NCBI GenBank assembly: GCA_947646015.1
Contig: CANSEY010000003.1
Span: 124,001 to 188,000 of the forward strand
Origin: an uncultured Bacteroides sp.
GTDB lineage: Bacteria; Bacteroidota; Bacteroidia; Bacteroidales; Bacteroidaceae
Reading direction: 5' to 3'
Length of the DNA: 64,000 nt
The notes beneath the pieces are model-generated. The model saw only the letters and a program-made list of their open reading frames with translations. It did no database searches and was not told the DNA's origin. The position numbers and the translations under genes are program-made. The stretch's first letter is position 1; every line of letters starts with the position of its first letter. Below are positions 1 through 7,256 of this stretch, piece after piece.

Positions 1-306
1 ATGGACAATGAACTGGTAGCCTCCGTCACCGTAACCAATACCGGAGACCGTGCCGGCAGTGAAGTGGTGCAACTCTACATCCGTGACTTGGTGGGCAGTG
101 TCACCCGTCCGGTCAAGGAACTGAAAGGATTTGAAAAGATCTATCTGCAACCGAATGAATCAAGAACCGTCCGCTTTACAATAGCTCCGGAAATGTTGAA
201 GTTTTACAATGCCGACTTGAAGTTTGTAGCTGAGCCGGGCGATTTCGACGTGATGATAGGCCCGGATAGCCGGAATGTGAAAACAGCACGGTTTACATTG
301 CGTTGA
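1..306 (+). CDS. Glycoside hydrolase family 3 beta-glucosidase, C-terminal end (partial)
   Basis: Only the last 101 residues are inside the window; the frame is open at base 1, so the ATG there is probably internal. The segment matches the fibronectin type III-like domain that closes many GH3 beta-glucosidases: a VTNTGDRAGSEVVQLY stretch, then RPVKELKGFEK, and a final strand ending in VMIGPDSRNV. The catalytic barrel and nucleophile lie upstream and cannot be judged. The next gene is a GH144-type enzyme. GH3 and GH144 are paired in Bacteroides beta-1,2-glucan use, so this enzyme may cleave sophoro-oligosaccharides (inference from context). Confidence 0.9.
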   Translation: MDNELVASVTVTNTGDRAGSEVVQLYIRDLVGSVTRPVKELKGFEKIYLQPNESRTVRFTIAPEMLKFYNADLKFVAEPGDFDVMIGPDSRNVKTARFTLR

Positions 307-340
307 ACCGGATACACAAGGGAATAGAAAAGAATAAGAT

Positions 341-441
341 TCACCACAGAGTCACACAGAGTTCCACAGAGATGATTTTCTCTTAATATGCTATAAACAA
401 AAGATTAAAACTCAGTGAAACCCCATGTTACTCTGTGGTGA
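341..441. repeat. REP-like intergenic palindrome, copy 1
   Basis: Outer arms TCACCACAGAG (341-351) and CTCTGTGGTGA (431-441) are perfect reverse complements, and ACACAGAG-type repeats lie inside the left arm. It lies in the gap between the GH3 and GH144 genes. Related elements occur at 12512, 32647, 41198 and 51209, so this is a dispersed family and not a one-off terminator. Confidence 0.75.
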
Positions 442-471
442 AACAAAAACCATTACAAACAAGAAATCATT

Positions 472-1827
472 ATGAATATCCAACTTGTCACTCACAACAG
501 CAAGCTCCTCTTCGTCCTCTTCGCTCTTTTTCTTTTTGTAGCATGCAAGCCAAAAGAAAAGCCCTCGCCCGCCACATCGCTGACAGATGACGCTCTGATG
601 GATACCGTCCAGCGACGAACCTTCAACTACTTCTGGGATGCTGCCGAACCTAACAGCGGACTGGCACGCGAACGCTATCACATGGATGGCGAATACCCGG
701 CAGGGGGGCCGGAGATTGTTACCTCAGGAGGCAGCGGCTTCGGCATTATGGCTATCCTGGCCGGTATTGATCGGGGATACGTCAGCCGGGAAGAAGGCTT
801 ACGGCGTATGGAGAAAATAGTCGGTTTTCTGGAGAAAGCCGACCGCTTTAAAGGTGCATATCCGCATTGGTGGAACGGAGAGACAGGGCATGTACAGCCT
901 TTCGGACAAAAGGATAACGGAGGCGACCTGGTAGAGACAGCCTTCCTGATGCAAGGTCTGCTGGCCGTACACCAATATTATGCAGAAGGCTCGGCGGAAG
1001 AAAAAAAACTTGCCGGACGTATAGACAAGTTGTGGCGGGAAGTGGACTGGAACTGGTACCGCCATGGCGGACAGAATGTGCTGTATTGGCATTGGAGTCC
1101 CGAATATGGCTGGGAAATGAATTTCCCGGTACATGGCTACAATGAATGTCTGATTATGTATATCCTTGCCGCTGCTTCTCCTACCCATGGAGTACCGGCA
1201 GCAGTCTATCATGAAGGATGGGCACAAAACGGAGCCATCGTTTCACCCCACAAGGTAGAAGGCATCGAACTGCACCTCCGCTATCAGGGTGGAGAAGCGG
1301 GTCCGTTATTTTGGGCACAATACTCTTTCCTCGGACTCGATCCGGTGGGGCTGAAAGACGAGTATTGTCCGAGCTATTTTAACGAAATGCGAAATCTCAC
1401 ACTGGTAAACCGTGAATACTGCATTCGCAACCCGAAGCACTACAAAGGCTACGGACCTGACTGTTGGGGACTGACCGCCAGTTACTCCGTGGACGGATAT
1501 GCTGCCCATGGACCGTTGGAACGTGACGACCGGGGAGTCATCTCTCCCACTGCCGCTCTCTCTTCTATTGTCTACACACCGGATCAGTCACTGCAAGTAA
1601 TGCATCACCTGTACGAAATGGGAGACAAAGTATTCGGTCCTTACGGATTCTATGACGCTTTCAGCGAAACTGCCGATTGGTATCCGAAGCGATATCTGGC
1701 CATTGACCAAGGCCCGATAGCCGTAATGATAGAAAACTACCGGACAGGACTATTGTGGAAACTCTTCATGAGCCATCCCGATGTACAAAACGGACTAAAG
1801 AAACTGGGATTCAATGTAAAGAAATAA
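472..1827 (+). CDS. GH144 / glucoamylase-like family lipoprotein (probable beta-1,2-glucanase)
   Basis: A 451-residue protein with a lipoprotein signal: a hydrophobic run followed by FVAC, with the lipidated Cys at about residue 25. The rest is an (alpha/alpha)-barrel type domain of the glucoamylase-like family used for GH144, including RRTFNYFWDAAEP, SGGSGFGIMAI, WYRHGGQNVLYWHWSP and WGLTASYSVDGY. GH144 enzymes act on beta-1,2-glucan. The length is normal for the family. The gene follows a GH3 end and abuts an SGNH esterase with no gap (TAA then ATG). It probably acts at the cell surface or in the periplasm. The family is clear; the exact substrate and endo/exo mode are inferred. Confidence 0.85.
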   Translation: MNIQLVTHNSKLLFVLFALFLFVACKPKEKPSPATSLTDDALMDTVQRRTFNYFWDAAEPNSGLARERYHMDGEYPAGGPEIVTSGGSGFGIMAILAGIDRGYVSREEGLRRMEKIVGFLEKADRFKGAYPHWWNGETGHVQPFGQKDNGGDLVETAFLMQGLLAVHQYYAEGSAEEKKLAGRIDKLWREVDWNWYRHGGQNVLYWHWSPEYGWEMNFPVHGYNECLIMYILAAASPTHGVPAAVYHEGWAQNGAIVSPHKVEGIELHLRYQGGEAGPLFWAQYSFLGLDPVGLKDEYCPSYFNEMRNLTLVNREYCIRNPKHYKGYGPDCWGLTASYSVDGYAAHGPLERDDRGVISPTAALSSIVYTPDQSLQVMHHLYEMGDKVFGPYGFYDAFSETADWYPKRYLAIDQGPIAVMIENYRTGLLWKLFMSHPDVQNGLKKLGFNVKK

Positions 1828-2571
1828 ATGATAAAATCAATACTTATCGCTTTATGCACAGTTCTCCTCTGCTGGAATAGCATTCCGGCAGAGGCACAGA
1901 CGCCACAGGATTCAGTACGCTTCATCGGATATCTTCCCGTCCGACACACCGACCCCACGAAATGGATAACCCGGTATCAAAGTGAAATAGACCGATACCA
2001 AACAGAAAACCAAATGCTGAAGGATACCTCCTGTGACGTACTCTTTCTAGGCAGTTCTTCCATTAACTTGTGGGATAATATCTATCGGGACATGGCTCCG
2101 CTAAAGATTCTCCGGCGTTCGTACGGAGGTGCCGCGCTCCGGGATATGCTCTACAATTATGATGTAATCGCCCGGGGATATCACCCCCGCAGTATTGTGA
2201 TTTACGTAGAAAATGACCTCGCAGGCACTCCCGAGGACCTGACTGTAGGCGAGACATTCGACTTCTTCCGCTTGCTGACCAATCGCCTGCAACGGGACTA
2301 TCCGGATATTCCGATATTTATTCTCTCCTATAAGCCTTCACTCGCACGCAAAGAGATGATTCCGAAGCATGAAATCATAAATGCTTTGCTTCAGGAATAT
2401 GCTTCGAAGAGAGGGGGACTCACTTATATTGACGTAGCCTCCTGTCTGTACGACAACAATGGAAAGCTAAGAAAAGACATCTTCAAACAGGACGGATTGC
2501 ACATGAATCAGAACGGTTACGATCTGTGGACTGCTATCCTGAAACCGAAAATACTGGAAAGCATCCGATAA
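1828..2571 (+). CDS. SGNH/GDSL-family hydrolase (secreted esterase)
   Basis: A 247-residue protein with a signal peptide of about 23 residues ending in AEA-Q. SGNH blocks are visible: FLGSSSINLW near residues 73-81 holds the nucleophilic Ser, YGG near 99-101 the oxyanion Gly, VENDL near 127-131 the Asn, and DGLH at 222-225 the Asp-His pair. These proteins remove acetyl or other acyl groups from sugars or lipids. The start codon directly follows the stop of the GH144 gene, so the two are surely co-transcribed, which suggests de-esterification of a glucan such as a succinylated cyclic beta-1,2-glucan (inference only). Confidence 0.85.
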   Translation: MIKSILIALCTVLLCWNSIPAEAQTPQDSVRFIGYLPVRHTDPTKWITRYQSEIDRYQTENQMLKDTSCDVLFLGSSSINLWDNIYRDMAPLKILRRSYGGAALRDMLYNYDVIARGYHPRSIVIYVENDLAGTPEDLTVGETFDFFRLLTNRLQRDYPDIPIFILSYKPSLARKEMIPKHEIINALLQEYASKRGGLTYIDVASCLYDNNGKLRKDIFKQDGLHMNQNGYDLWTAILKPKILESIR

Positions 2572-2592
2572 AATTACGATTTCCTCCACAAG

Positions 2593-2630
2593 CCTCCCTA
2601 TCTGTTGCATAGCAGGGAGGTTTATTTCTG
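2593..2630 (+). terminator. Likely rho-independent terminator after the SGNH hydrolase
   Basis: CCTCCCT (2593-2599) pairs with AGGGAGG (2614-2620), with extra CTAT/ATAG pairing inside, and a T-rich tail TTTATTTCTGTTT follows. It separates the beta-1,2-glucan unit from the next locus. Confidence 0.65.
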
Positions 2631-2680
2631 TTTATATACTTTTTTCATAGAGTTGATATATTAAATCTATCTGTTATTTA

Positions 2681-2688
2681 TATATTTG
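2681..2688 (+). promoter_or_regulatory. Bacteroides -7 element for the hybrid sensor gene
   Basis: TATATTTG fits the TAnnTTTG consensus of the main Bacteroides sigma factor and lies 22 bases before the sensor start codon. No clear TTTG -33 box was found at the ideal spacing. Confidence 0.55.
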
Positions 2689-2710
2689 CGTTTATAAATA
2701 CGGAATAACT

Positions 2711-5149
2711 ATGAATAGACATAAATTAGCCTTTTCTTTGATCGGTATTTTCATCGTTCAATTATCTTACGCCGGATATTTTAAGCACATAGGTAGAGAA
2801 GAAGGTCTTTCGCAATCGTCCGTTATGGCTATCTATCAAGATAAGCTGGGTAGAATGTGGTTTGGTACACGTGAAGGAGTCAACATCTACAATAGTAATA
2901 AGATGGCCGTTTATAAGGCATGGATACAAAACGGAAATCGACCGGATCAGAAAATCTTGATAGGGAATGAGGTTAGTGCCATTACAGGGAGTCAAAACGG
3001 AGATGTGTTTCTGATCGTTGACCATGCTTTACTGAAATACGATATTCGTAAAGAGACTTTCGAACGTCTGCGTCAAGGATCTGTCTATGCTCTAACATCT
3101 CATGCCGGTGAGATATGGTGTGCCGGACACGACTCTATTTTCCGATACAACCCCCAAAACAATCAATTAGACTTTCAATTAAAAACAGGTATATCATCCA
3201 TCAACTATCTGACGATAAATGGCAACAGGTTTTATATCGGTGCCAAAGAAGGTCTATATACCACGGAAAACAAAGGGAGGGTTCAATGCCTGATCCCTAA
3301 AGTAGATGTTTATCGTATTTTTCAAAGCTCCTGTCAGGAACTTTGGGTAGGCTGCCGTACACAAGGGCTATACCGTATCAACCGGAACGGACGAATCAAC
3401 CGCATTCCTTATGACCCCTCATCACCAAACGGCATTTCCAGCGAACAAATACGTGAATTTGTAGAAGATCAGCAAGGAAACATCTGGTTCGGGACCTTCG
3501 ACGGTTTACAAAAATATGATCCAAGCACCCAAACCTACAGCCTCATCAAGCAAGAACAACGCCCGGGAGGACTCAGCCATTCTTCTATATTTTCACTCTA
3601 TCAGGATGTACAAGGCACTATCTGGATAGGTAGTTATTATGGAGGAGTCAACTACTTTAACCCGGATAACAACGCATTCAATTACTACACTTATAATCCC
3701 GATCGTAGCGACTGTCTCAACTACCCGTTCGCCGGGGCTATGACCGAGGACAAAGATCACCACCTATGGATATGCACCGATGGTGGTGGATTGGCATGCT
3801 TAGACCGACAAGCGGGACATTTCACCACTTACACTGCCGGAGGCCCCAACTCACTGCCCCACAATAATCTGAAAAGTATTTGTTACGACCCTAAAAGAGA
3901 CTGCTTATATATCGGTACACATATGGGAGGGCTCTCCCGGTTCGACCGCAAGACCGGACGTTTTTACAACTACCTCAATCATTCCACAAAAGGCCTCAAA
4001 GAGCCCAATGATGTTATCTTCCAAGTATCTTTCTATAACGACCAGTTAATCGTTTCCGCTCGTAACGGAGTTTTTTCCATGAATCCCGATACAAATGAAT
4101 TCCGCTTGCTTTATGACGGATATTACTATCAAACTTTCACCATTGATCCCAAAGGTTTTCTCTGGTTGTCGGCAGGTACTAACTTATATAGTATAAATCT
4201 GAAACACCCTGAAGAAGTCAAATCATTCAGTCTGCCTGCATCCATTGGACAGTTCGGCATCAGCAAGATTTTGAAAGGTAACAATCAATATCTTTATATC
4301 GCCACTTTAGGTTCAGGACTTTTTTGTTATAACGAACAAACTCAGACCTGCATCAACTATACTCCCGAGCAGAACCAATTACTCAGTAATTATTGCTATA
4401 ATCTTCTACAGACTTCGACAGACAACATACTCATCACAAGTGATCGGGGTATCACACTGTTTAATCCAACCACCGAATCATTCCGTTCCATTGAACTGGA
4501 TAACGGACTGTCCCTTTCATCCATCATTAATGGTTGTGGTGTATGGATGTGTAGTGACCATACTATATTTATCGGAGGTACAGGCGGGCTTAGTTCTTTT
4601 CTGGAGAAAGACCTGAACAAAGAATATCCCAAACCTAAACTCTATTTTTCAAGTTTATCCGTCAACAACGCACGGATAAGTCCGGATGACAAAAGTCGTA
4701 TACTGACAGAAGGGCTCCCTTTTGTCCGGGAAATAAATCTAAATGCCACCCAAAATAACCTGACTATTGAGTTTGCTTCTTCCAACTATGTGGATATACT
4801 GAATAATACTTGGTATGAGTATCAGTTAGAAGGTTTTGACAAGCAATGGTCACTCACCTCACAAACAAGCCTGAAATACACCAATCTGGATACTGGAGAC
4901 TACGTGTTACACGTACGGCAAAAAGGCAACTCCCTGAAAATGCGCAAAGCACAGGAGATCTTATTACAAATACATATCAATACCCCATGGTACCTTACTT
5001 GGTGGGCATGGCTCAGTTACATCACTATCAGCATTTCAGTGACCTATTTTATCTGGCGCGAAAAAAGTTCCAGAAGAACTTTGGCGATATTACGGCAAAG
5101 CCTCTTTTCTCTTACCTATCATCAGATTCTTTTTAATCCAGCTATTTAA
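2711..5149 (+). CDS. Hybrid two-component system, sensor half (split by DNA inversion)
   Basis: An 812-residue protein: signal peptide (1-21), a long two-component regulator propeller region with many repeats of the type GNIWFGT.DGLQKYD and GTIWIGSYYGGVNYF, a Y_Y_Y Ig-like domain (about 690-755), and a membrane helix at about 764-781 followed by WREKSSRR. In intact Bacteroides HTCS proteins a kinase follows here. Instead the frame runs through a 24-bp repeat (5065-5088) into 20 unrelated residues and stops. The missing half lies on the opposite strand at 5243-6898, ending in the same repeat. As it stands the product would be a membrane-anchored periplasmic sensor with no signalling output. 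Inversion would join Ala792 in frame to the kinase (total about 1341 residues). The neighbouring susC/susD genes are the expected targets. Confidence 0.93.
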   Translation: MNRHKLAFSLIGIFIVQLSYAGYFKHIGREEGLSQSSVMAIYQDKLGRMWFGTREGVNIYNSNKMAVYKAWIQNGNRPDQKILIGNEVSAITGSQNGDVFLIVDHALLKYDIRKETFERLRQGSVYALTSHAGEIWCAGHDSIFRYNPQNNQLDFQLKTGISSINYLTINGNRFYIGAKEGLYTTENKGRVQCLIPKVDVYRIFQSSCQELWVGCRTQGLYRINRNGRINRIPYDPSSPNGISSEQIREFVEDQQGNIWFGTFDGLQKYDPSTQTYSLIKQEQRPGGLSHSSIFSLYQDVQGTIWIGSYYGGVNYFNPDNNAFNYYTYNPDRSDCLNYPFAGAMTEDKDHHLWICTDGGGLACLDRQAGHFTTYTAGGPNSLPHNNLKSICYDPKRDCLYIGTHMGGLSRFDRKTGRFYNYLNHSTKGLKEPNDVIFQVSFYNDQLIVSARNGVFSMNPDTNEFRLLYDGYYYQTFTIDPKGFLWLSAGTNLYSINLKHPEEVKSFSLPASIGQFGISKILKGNNQYLYIATLGSGLFCYNEQTQTCINYTPEQNQLLSNYCYNLLQTSTDNILITSDRGITLFNPTTESFRSIELDNGLSLSSIINGCGVWMCSDHTIFIGGTGGLSSFLEKDLNKEYPKPKLYFSSLSVNNARISPDDKSRILTEGLPFVREINLNATQNNLTIEFASSNYVDILNNTWYEYQLEGFDKQWSLTSQTSLKYTNLDTGDYVLHVRQKGNSLKMRKAQEILLQIHINTPWYLTWWAWLSYITISISVTYFIWREKSSRRTLAILRQSLFSLTYHQILFNPAI
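5065..5088 (+). repeat. Left 24-bp inverted repeat of the HTCS switch
   Basis: This 24-bp stretch is exactly repeated in reverse complement at 6891-6914. It encodes SSRRTLA in the sensor frame, just after the membrane helix. It also contains an internal dyad, AAGTTC-CAGAA-GAACTT, which resembles the paired arms and short spacer of tyrosine-recombinase crossover sites. Confidence 0.93.
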
Positions 5150-5242
5150 ATAGACCATGAGTCCATATTGATTAAATAGTCTTCTTTACGAGCATAAATT
5201 TACTTTCAGATGTTATTCCCCTTATCTGGTATCCGCCTTAGG

Positions 5243-6898
5243 TCATTTAAGATTTTCCTGTTTAGCTCCTTTGCGATATTCCATCGGAGTAACGTTATAT
5301 TGATTTTTAAAACAACGGCTGAAATAGCGTGGAGAACCGAAACCTAATCTATCGGATATTTCCGCTACCTGTAAATAAGGTTCGTTCTTTAACATCAGCG
5401 ATGCTATTTTCAACCGGTGATTTAGAATAAATTCATTGGGTGTCATCCCTGTCAATGCTTTAAATTTGGTGTGCAACAATGTTCGCCCCATTCCAAGTTC
5501 CTGACATAACATACCAATATCAAAATCCTCATTATCAATATGTTTATCTACCACCTTAATCACTCTATCCAAGAAACCTTTATCTATTGGATTAGCTGCC
5601 AACAGGTTGATTTCTAAAATCTGATCTTTGGCAAAACGGCTTTGCATCAACAAGCGGTTACGAATCAAATTATTGCAACGGGTTATTAAGATTTTTGCAT
5701 TGAAAGGCTTGGTGATATAATCGTCTGCTCCACGGCGTAGCCCTTCTATATTTTGATCTACAGTGTCAAGTGCTGTCAACAACACAACCGGAATGTGACA
5801 CAGGTTTATGTTATTCTTTATTTTCAGGCACATCTCCGTTCCTGTCATTACCGGCATCATAACATCACTCACTATCAAATCGGGAACTTCTGCAAAAGCC
5901 TGTTTCAGTCCCTCCTCGCCATTAGCAGCCGTCACCACCTGATAAAGTGATGAAAATATTTCTTTGAGTACCTGCAAAAGCTCCACATTATCTTCTACCA
6001 ATAATACTTTCCGTTTCCCTTCCCGTTCATCTATCAAGGGAGTTTCGAATGTAGAATCATCCTTTTTCATAAAATTCTCATCCGGTATGGTATTCTCTTG
6101 TACCATAGGTTCCTTTTCCGGAGATTCCAGAAAAACGACTTCAGTATCCTTTTCAAAACAATCACGGTTTTTAGGTAACTTCACAATAAAACAGCTTCCT
6201 TCATTTAACTCACTTTCTACCTCAATTGTACCATGATGTAGCTGAATGATACTTTTCGTTAATGCGAGTCCGATACCAGTGCCAACATGAAGCGCTTTAT
6301 TCCGATTGTCCGCCTGATAAAAACGATCGAATATCCGTTCCTGTTCTTCTTTACTAATGCCATTCCCGGAATCCTTAACTGCAATAACAACCTGATCCGG
6401 TGTGGTAGAGGTTAATATGCTTATTTCTCCTTTATCCGGAACATGTTTAAATGCGTTCGAAAGCAAATTAAACAAAACTTTTCGCATTTGCCAGTCATCT
6501 ATCCAAATAGATATATCCTGCTCCAACAGCTTCAGATGGTAAGAAATGGACTTCTGAGAGGCATAAGCAGAAAAAGAAAGATAGACTTCTTCTAAAAATG
6601 TATTCAGACTTTGTTCCGATAGTTTTAATTGGATATAGTTCTGATCGAATTTCCGAAAGTCAAGCAATTCTGAAATTAGAAGTTTCATTTGTTGGGCATG
6701 CTTCCTTATCCTGAAAATACTATTATGCAAAGATGGAGGTATCGTATTCTTTTGTAACATAAGCTCTACCTGACTTATAATAAGAGTTAAAGGAGTACGA
6801 AACTCATGGCTCACATTGGTAAAGAATCGTAGTTTAGCTTGGTTCATCTCTTCAATATGTTCCTTTTCAATACGTTCTTTCTCCAGCGACATCGCCAA
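5243..6898 (-). CDS. Hybrid two-component system, kinase-receiver-AraC half (split by DNA inversion)
   Basis: 551 residues with no signal peptide or membrane helix. Order: HisKA with H-box FFTNVSHEFRTPLTLI (His31); HATPase_c with the N-box LLSNAFKHVPDKG, DSGNGIS and GTGIGLAL (about 140-245); receiver domain with VEDN, SDVMMP (phospho-Asp) and TKPFN (about 295-410); and a C-terminal AraC-type helix-turn-helix ending YRKGAKQ. The listed start is TTG inside the right repeat; the first ATG is at 6892. An in-frame TAA lies six codons upstream of the repeat, and no good ribosome site is seen. In this orientation it may be silent or yield a soluble kinase lacking its sensor. It belongs to the sensor encoded at 2711 and would be continuous with it after inversion. 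Confidence 0.92.
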   Translation of the reverse strand: MAMSLEKERIEKEHIEEMNQAKLRFFTNVSHEFRTPLTLIISQVELMLQKNTIPPSLHNSIFRIRKHAQQMKLLISELLDFRKFDQNYIQLKLSEQSLNTFLEEVYLSFSAYASQKSISYHLKLLEQDISIWIDDWQMRKVLFNLLSNAFKHVPDKGEISILTSTTPDQVVIAVKDSGNGISKEEQERIFDRFYQADNRNKALHVGTGIGLALTKSIIQLHHGTIEVESELNEGSCFIVKLPKNRDCFEKDTEVVFLESPEKEPMVQENTIPDENFMKKDDSTFETPLIDEREGKRKVLLVEDNVELLQVLKEIFSSLYQVVTAANGEEGLKQAFAEVPDLIVSDVMMPVMTGTEMCLKIKNNINLCHIPVVLLTALDTVDQNIEGLRRGADDYITKPFNAKILITRCNNLIRNRLLMQSRFAKDQILEINLLAANPIDKGFLDRVIKVVDKHIDNEDFDIGMLCQELGMGRTLLHTKFKALTGMTPNEFILNHRLKIASLMLKNEPYLQVAEISDRLGFGSPRYFSRCFKNQYNVTPMEYRKGAKQENLK

Positions 6899-6914
6899 AG
6901 TTCTTCTGGAACTT
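6891..6914 (-). repeat. Right 24-bp inverted repeat of the HTCS switch
   Basis: This is the exact reverse complement of 5065-5088. On the minus strand it encodes the same residues in the same frame and leads straight into the kinase. Identity stops immediately outside the 24 bases on both sides, which defines the recombination site. Confidence 0.93.
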
Positions 6915-6926
6915 CTACTTAGTTAA

Positions 6927-6959
6927 GAACAATTAGTGCCTATATTGCGAACAAAAATA
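6927..6959 (+). promoter_or_regulatory. Candidate AraC-domain operator, copy A
   Basis: The 33-base stretch beginning GAACAATTAGTG is 26/33 identical to the stretch at 7151-7183. It lies just outside the invertible segment in the 358-bp gap before susC. Paired direct repeats upstream of susC are expected binding sites for the HTCS AraC domain; binding is inferred. Confidence 0.5.
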
Positions 6960-7150
6960 GCATAGAGGGGGCTCTTCCACGACATAGTTCAACCATGTTA
7001 TTCATATTTTGTAAAGTTTAATAGTATACGGATAATGAAAAAGAACAAATTATGTCCAATATTTCTATCTAATTAAGTATCCTATCGCAAAATTTTGTAC
7101 ATAAAAGACATATAGGAAATACGGATTAAGGCAGACTCCAAATTGACTAT

Positions 7151-7183
7151 GAATAATTAGTGTCCTTATTGAGAATAAAAGTA
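7151..7183 (+). promoter_or_regulatory. Candidate AraC-domain operator, copy B
   Basis: Second copy of the 33-base direct repeat, beginning GAATAATTAGTG. It ends 26 bases before the susC -7 element, so an activator bound here would touch RNA polymerase. Apart from the two copies and the -7 element, nothing else was recognised between 6915 and 7256. Confidence 0.55.
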
Positions 7184-7208
7184 TCACATCGGATCAGATC
7201 AGTTACCG

Positions 7209-7216
7209 TAGTTTTG
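7209..7216 (+). promoter_or_regulatory. -7 element of the susC operon
   Basis: TAGTTTTG matches TAnnTTTG and lies 41 bases before the susC ATG. No TTTG -33 box is evident, which fits an activator-dependent promoter. Confidence 0.55.
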
Positions 7217-7256
7217 TGGTGTATTTAACACTTTTATTAACTCAATCTAAAGTATT

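Larger units (their letters stand above)
5065..6914. other. Invertible DNA segment (intragenic switch of the HTCS gene), OFF orientation
   Basis: 1850 bp including both repeats, 1802 bp between them. The segment carries the kinase, receiver and AraC half of the HTCS in reverse. Recombination between the two 24-bp repeats would flip it and create ...RRTLA-MSLEKERIEKEH..., a junction typical of intact HTCS proteins, with no frame change. Frame check: the sensor reads ACT TTG GCG ATA across the left repeat, and the kinase strand reads ACT TTG GCG ATG across the right repeat. No recombinase gene is in the window, so the enzyme would act from elsewhere. That both gene ends break precisely at the repeat is seen directly; actual inversion in a population is inferred. 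Confidence 0.88.
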
